Shown here one piece after another: positions 60,306 through 64,000 of a stretch of 64,000 nt of DNA (positions are counted from its first letter, which is position 1; each line of letters starts with the position of its first letter). The translations under genes were made by a program, and so were the position numbers. The notes under the pieces are model-generated. The model was not told the DNA's origin and ran no database searches. It worked only from the letters and a program-made list of their open reading frames with translations. The stretch is from the NCBI GenBank assembly GCA_002305075.1, contig DBQC01000022.1, positions 1 to 64,000 on the forward strand, read 5' to 3'. Origin of the DNA: Ruminococcaceae bacterium UBA1404 (GTDB lineage: Bacteria > Bacillota > Clostridia > Oscillospirales > Ruminococcaceae).

Positions 60306-61553
60306 ATGTCGCTAAGAGAGGACGCTAAGCGCATTATCGCCGAGGCCATTGGGGCGGTACAGCCCCGTCAGGCCGTGGGTGCGGCATTGGTCGGACGGCA
60401 GTATCAGGGGCGGGTGATCATGATAGCCCTCGGCAAAGCGGCCTATCCTATGGCCGCAGCCGCCGCCGACACCTTGAGCGATAAACTCACCGCCGGCCTT
60501 GTAATAACCAAGCCCGGACACACCGGACCAACCCCCATCCCCCGCACTGAGGTCATCTTTGGCGGCCATCCGGTGCCCGACGCCGGCTCGGTGAAGGGTG
60601 CCGTACGGGCTCTTGAGCTGGTGCACGGCCTAACGCCCCGGGACACGGTAGTGCTGCTTATTTCGGGAGGTGGCTCGGCGCTATTTGAGCTGCCGGTTAT
60701 CCCCCTTGAGGAGCTTCGGAAAATCAGCGAGAGCCTGCTGCGCTCGGGAGCCTCCATCGGCGAGATGAACACGGTGCGCAAGCGGCTCTCCAAAGTAAAG
60801 GCCGGCCGCTTTGCCATGGCCTGTGCCCCGGCTCGGGTGCTGGCGGTGGTGCTGTCCGATGTGATTGGCGACCGCCTCGATGTGATCGCCTCGGGTCCGG
60901 CGGCCGCCGACCCTACCACCGCCGCCCAAGCGCTGGCCATTGTGGAGCAGTATAACCTCCACCTCTCTCCCGAAGCGCTGTCGGCTTTATCTGAGGAGAC
61001 ACCCAAACACATAGACCATGTGGAAACCCACATCACCGGCAGCGTGGCCGCTCTATGCCGTGCGGCCGAGCAGGCCGCCCGGGAACTGGGCTATTCTACA
61101 TTAACCCTGACTTACTCTTTGGACTGCGAGGCCCGAGAGGCGGGCAGCTTTTTGGGCGCCATTGCACGGCACTACCACGCCCTAGGCGGGCGGCGGGCTA
61201 TTCTCTGCGGCGGCGAGACGGTGGTGCGGGTGACCGGAACAGGTCTGGGCGGGCGCAATCAGGAGCTGGCGCTGTCGGCGGCCCGGTATTTAGACGGTCT
61301 TGAGGGGGCGCTGCTTGTGGCATTGGGCTCGGATGGCACCGATGGCCCCACCGACGCCGCCGGCGGCATGGTGGACGCCCGCACCGCCCGGCGGCTGCGG
61401 GAGCGGGGTATCAGCCTCCATGACGCCCTTGAGAACAACGACAGTTACCACGCCTTAGCCGCCGTGGACGACCTTATCTTCACCGGGCCGACCGGCACCA
61501 ATGTCAACGACCTATATATGCTGCTCCTTGACCCGCCCGGGCAGGGGGCCTAA
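60306..61553 (+). CDS. Glycerate 2-kinase (MOFRL family)
   Basis: This 415-residue protein has an N-terminal GckA-type domain (LLISGGGSALFELP, KRLSKVKAGRFA, VLSDVIGDRLDVIASGP) and a C-terminal MOFRL domain (GGETVVRVTGTGLGGRNQE, GSDGTDGPTDAAGG). It phosphorylates glycerate to 2-phosphoglycerate. ATG 60306 follows TAAGGAGG; the frame from 60264 is rejected. A short GGGGCC..GGCCCC stem spans the stop codon. Confidence 0.92.
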   Translation: MSLREDAKRIIAEAIGAVQPRQAVGAALVGRQYQGRVIMIALGKAAYPMAAAAADTLSDKLTAGLVITKPGHTGPTPIPRTEVIFGGHPVPDAGSVKGAVRALELVHGLTPRDTVVLLISGGGSALFELPVIPLEELRKISESLLRSGASIGEMNTVRKRLSKVKAGRFAMACAPARVLAVVLSDVIGDRLDVIASGPAAADPTTAAQALAIVEQYNLHLSPEALSALSEETPKHIDHVETHITGSVAALCRAAEQAARELGYSTLTLTYSLDCEAREAGSFLGAIARHYHALGGRRAILCGGETVVRVTGTGLGGRNQELALSAARYLDGLEGALLVALGSDGTDGPTDAAGGMVDARTARRLRERGISLHDALENNDSYHALAAVDDLIFTGPTGTNVNDLYMLLLDPPGQGA

Positions 61554-61642
61554 GGCCCCTCTTATATAAAATTGGCTCTTGCGAGCCTGTTTTGTGGCCC
61601 TTTCTCATCGTGGGCATAGCCCCATGGCCATTAAGAAAAAAC

Positions 61643-61671
61643 TTGTGGGCACCTGCAAAAAGTGCTATGCT
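61643..61671 (+). promoter_or_regulatory. Promoter of the DtxR-PspA operon
   Basis: A -35 TTGTGG (61643-61648) and -10 TATGCT (61666-61671) have a 17-base spacer. Confidence 0.55.
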
Positions 61672-61731
61672 AAGTATGGACTGTTATCTATAAAGTGCAC
61701 AGCCCTAATCTGATAAGAAGGGAGCGCGCAT

Positions 61732-62130
61732 ATGAAACTCTATGAATCGGGTGAGAACTACCTCGAGGCCATTTTGGTACTAGACCGCCGGGGAGGCCCG
61801 GTGCGTTCAGTGGATGTGGCGCGCTTTTTAGGCTACTCCAAGCCCAGCGTGAGCCGGGCCATGAAAACCCTGCGAGAGGCCGGGTACATCGATATGGAGG
61901 CCTATGGGACCATTGAGCTGACTCAAAAGGGCCGCGAAAGGGCCGCCTCGGTGTTGGAGCGCCACCGGCTTATCACCGATTATCTGGTGCTGTCCCTCGG
62001 CCTTGATCCCGAAATCGCCGAGCGGGATGCCTGCCGCATCGAGCATGTCATCAGCCCCGAAACCTTTGATCAGATGAAACAGCGGCTGCACACCCTGCAC
62101 CTTGAGAAGGAGAAGATGTATGTCGATTGA
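61732..62130 (+). CDS. DtxR-family metal-dependent regulator
   Basis: This 132-residue protein has a winged HTH (about 25-60; DVARFLGYSKPSVSRAMKTL) and a metal-dimer domain. Ligand-like H78, C101, E104 and H105 match the DtxR set (ACRxEHV) rather than the MntR Glu. E12 matches MntR's second ligand, but Asn stands where MntR has Asp. Mixed ligands leave Fe versus Mn open. There is no SH3 domain. It overlaps the next gene by 11 bases, so control may extend over the membrane-stress genes. Confidence 0.85.
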   Translation: MKLYESGENYLEAILVLDRRGGPVRSVDVARFLGYSKPSVSRAMKTLREAGYIDMEAYGTIELTQKGRERAASVLERHRLITDYLVLSLGLDPEIAERDACRIEHVISPETFDQMKQRLHTLHLEKEKMYVD

Positions 62131-62551
62131 CATAAAAAAACCCTCAGACGCCGCTGCCGAAAGGCCGAAGCTCTCTAAAATTGGCATCATCAGCGTGGCA
62201 CTGCTGCTGGTTTTGGCCCTGGTGGTAGCCGGCATGATGGTGTCGAGCAGCAGGCGGCGTCAGGCGCTGGCCGAAAACGCCAAAATCGTGGATGCGGCCG
62301 TCGACCACGCCGTGGCAGTCTGCCGCAATGTGGTCACCGTGCACGGAGACGCCGGCAATCAGGCCGAACTAAATGGGATGATAAAGCGCATTGAAGACGA
62401 GAAAAACCCGCTGACGAGGGCCGATATAGCCACCGATATGATTGGGCTTTGCCTGCGTCTGGCTCAGGACAGTCAAAGCCAGCTTGATGAGCTCACCGGG
62501 GCCCGCAACCGCCTGCTCATTGCCATACGCGAGTATAACAACCGCTTGTAA
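62120..62551 (+). CDS. Single-pass membrane protein, LemA-like C-terminus
   Basis: This 143-residue protein has a short Lys/Asp-rich N-terminus, a membrane helix (about 22-45) and then a soluble helical domain. The C-terminus ARNRLLIAIREYNNRL recalls LemA. An intermediate VCRNVVTVHGDAGNQ segment is not a standard LemA motif as I know it. ATG 62120 overlaps the DtxR gene. A TPM-domain gene follows, a pairing common for LemA. Confidence 0.5.
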   Translation: MSIDIKKPSDAAAERPKLSKIGIISVALLLVLALVVAGMMVSSSRRRQALAENAKIVDAAVDHAVAVCRNVVTVHGDAGNQAELNGMIKRIEDEKNPLTRADIATDMIGLCLRLAQDSQSQLDELTGARNRLLIAIREYNNRL

Positions 62552-62560
62552 GGAGGTACC

Positions 62561-63496
62561 ATGAAACAACGCAGCCTTGCTCTGCTTTTAACCGCCCTGT
62601 GTTGCGCTGCCCTGATGCTGCCCGTGGCGGCGCTGTCCCCCGCCGAGGGCTTTTATGTTAGCGACTATGCGGGCGTGCTCTCGGCCGAACAAATAGACGA
62701 GCTTGTCCGGCGCTCGGCCCAATTAGACGACCAAAACGGCGCTCAGGTGGTCACCCTCATCACCAACCACTACATCGGCGACGACCCGTTTATCTACGCC
62801 ACCGAGTTGTTTAACGAATGGGGCATCGGTTCGGCCGGAGACGACAACGGCCTTTTGCTCTTTGTGGCCGTGGAGGACGGTGCGGTCAATATTGTGGTGG
62901 GAGACGGGCTTAGCACGCTTGTTCCCGACAGCCGAGCCGGGCGCATTTTAGACGATACCTTTATGCCTTTGGCCGAGGACGATCTGGCGGCTGCCATTTA
63001 CGAGACCCACATTGCACTGATTAGTGCCGCCGCCCGCCTCGACACCGCCCCGCCCGCCCCCTTAGAGGCCGAACAATACGAACCCGAGCCGGACATCATG
63101 GGCCCCATGCTCAGCATTATGCTGGTGGCCCTGCTGGTGCTGGTGGTGGTGATTATAGTCAACATTTTGAATCGCCGCAGCCCGCCCCCGCCCCCCATGG
63201 GCGGCCCCTATATGGGCGGCGGTTACCGCAGACCCATCTTCTGGTTTGGGCCGAGCTTCGGGCCTCGTTTTCCGCCTCGGCCTCCCCCACCCCCACCGCC
63301 TCGGGGCAGCTCGGGCGGGTCGTTCGGCGGCAGCGGCCGCAGTAGCTTTGGGGGCGGACGCTCCTCGGGCGGGGGCAGCTCTCGCTCGTCGGGCGGATTT
63401 CGCTCCTCGGGCGGCTTTGGCGGCGGACGCTCCATGGGCGGCGGGGGCCGTTCCTCGGGCGGCGGCGCCGGACGCAGCTTCGGCGGACGCAAATGA
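62561..63496 (+). CDS. TPM-domain (YgcG-like) membrane protein
   Basis: This 311-residue protein has a signal peptide (about 1-24), a TPM domain (about 28-165; VSDYAGVLSAEQIDELV, ATELFNEWGIG, DDNGLLLFVAVEDGAVNI in part) and a membrane helix (about 183-203). A Pro- then Gly/Ser-rich tail has repeated RSSGG/SFGG units. Low-complexity tails of this kind are common in the family. AAGGAGG precedes the ATG. It is often associated with PspA/LemA stress systems. Confidence 0.85.
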   Translation: MKQRSLALLLTALCCAALMLPVAALSPAEGFYVSDYAGVLSAEQIDELVRRSAQLDDQNGAQVVTLITNHYIGDDPFIYATELFNEWGIGSAGDDNGLLLFVAVEDGAVNIVVGDGLSTLVPDSRAGRILDDTFMPLAEDDLAAAIYETHIALISAAARLDTAPPAPLEAEQYEPEPDIMGPMLSIMLVALLVLVVVIIVNILNRRSPPPPPMGGPYMGGGYRRPIFWFGPSFGPRFPPRPPPPPPPRGSSGGSFGGSGRSSFGGGRSSGGGSSRSSGGFRSSGGFGGGRSMGGGGRSSGGGAGRSFGGRK

Positions 63497-63553
63497 ATAT
63501 AGCTGCTATAATCTTGTAGCTCTATATAATTCTAACTTAAAGGAGACCTGACC

Positions 63554-64000
63554 ATGGGAAAAATGCTTGATAACTTTAGATCCTGGTGGAACAGCGTGGC
63601 CGACAGTCTGGGCGATCCCGGAAAGCTGGCCCAACTCTCGGTAGCCGATCTTGAAAAGTCCATCGTCAAGGCCAAGGAGGCCGCCGCTGTGGTGGTGGGC
63701 CGTCCCGTGGCCTTAGAGTCCCGGCTAAAGGAACTTAACAAATCGGATAAGGAGCTCACCGACCGCATCAAGGCGCTGGTCGCCACCGGCGAACAAGGCA
63801 AGGAGGCCGCCCGCAAATATGTGGAGCGCCAAGTGGCTGTGCGCAAGGAGATTGCTCAGGTCACCGAGGACTATGCCGACGCCAAGGCCGCCAGCGAGCA
63901 GTGGCAGGACAAAATTCGGGTGCTGGAAAACGAGCTTTATTCCCGCCGCAGCGAGGCCGACCGCCTTCAGATGGAGTACGAGACGGCCAAGGCCGAGCAG
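63554..64000 (+). CDS. PspA/IM30-like coiled-coil protein, cut by the window end
   Basis: ATG 63554 opens a frame of at least 149 codons running off the window. It begins MGKMLDNFRSWWNSVADSL and continues DPGKLAQLSVADLEKSI as a long charged coiled coil rich in Ala, Glu, Lys and Arg. An amphipathic N-terminal helix followed by such a coil is the PspA/IM30 layout (membrane-stabilising stress ESCRT-like protein). AGGAGACCTG precedes it. It is likely co-transcribed with the TPM gene, 57 bases on. Confidence 0.7.
   Translation, partial: MGKMLDNFRSWWNSVADSLGDPGKLAQLSVADLEKSIVKAKEAAAVVVGRPVALESRLKELNKSDKELTDRIKALVATGEQGKEAARKYVERQVAVRKEIAQVTEDYADAKAASEQWQDKIRVLENELYSRRSEADRLQMEYETAKAEQ

Noticed and set aside
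63300..63490. Possible tandem DNA repeat
   Set aside because: The repetition is in-frame coding of a Gly/Ser/Arg-rich tail in the TPM protein, not a non-coding repeat or CRISPR.

Overview
The window looks like chromosome from a GC-rich anaerobic Firmicute of the class Clostridia, possibly an Oscillospirales-type gut anaerobe. The order-level guess is inference; no rRNA is present to settle it. Supporting signs are sigma-A promoters, AAGGAGG-type ribosome binding sites with frequent TTG/GTG starts, a T-box leader, anaerobic cobalamin synthesis, citrate lyase, hybrid cluster protein, an FNR-type regulator and fosX. No rRNA, CRISPR array, transposase or prophage was seen. The only mobile-element hint is a 3' tRNA-Ala fragment at the first base.

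Layout. 1-9 kb: metal and redox genes. An ArsR-type repressor drives a two-gene ABC exporter from a promoter flanked by two matching dyads. A CGGC/DUF5320/DUF134 group follows, then an FNR-like sensor with four cluster cysteines, convergent with a P1B-ATPase operon. That operon has a TTGAC-N4-GTCAA box placed for class II activation. A sodium:solute symporter follows, behind a structured leader. 9-13 kb: an APH-like kinase, a phytol/dolichol-kinase-like protein and a CDF-like membrane protein, then DUF1177-aroM. 13-17 kb: a periplasmic-sensor diguanylate cyclase, then cysE-cysK under a cysteine T-box. 17-24 kb: DUF1576, Pit phosphate transport with its DUF47 partner, a class V aminotransferase and a CofE-like ligase. 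24-27 kb: hcp, a protein probably initiated at ATT, and a cysteine-rich small protein.

26.8-32.4 kb: complete citrate lyase locus, citXG divergent from citDEFC, with a coupled 34-residue ORF before citXG. 32.4-38.9 kb: full pho/pst operon (pstSCAB-phoU-phoB-phoR) behind an 11-bp-phased Pho box. 39-49.5 kb: two cobalamin riboswitches facing inwards, one for btuCDF uptake on the plus strand and one for cbiDLFGHJ-ET-C corrin-ring synthesis on the minus strand, so uptake and synthesis share one signal. 49.7-56 kb: MFS exporter, bacteriohemerythrin lacking one iron-ligand histidine, YibE/F protein, metallo-hydrolase and an SsuABC/NitT-type ABC transporter. 56-61.5 kb: lexA divergent from mutY, fosX, cca, an amidase-domain protein and glycerate 2-kinase. 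61.6-64 kb: a DtxR-family regulator overlapping a LemA-like, TPM-domain and PspA/IM30-like series, the last cut by the window end.

Biochemical functions are assigned from recognised motifs and family resemblance without a database search. Promoters, operators and RNA structures were found by eye.
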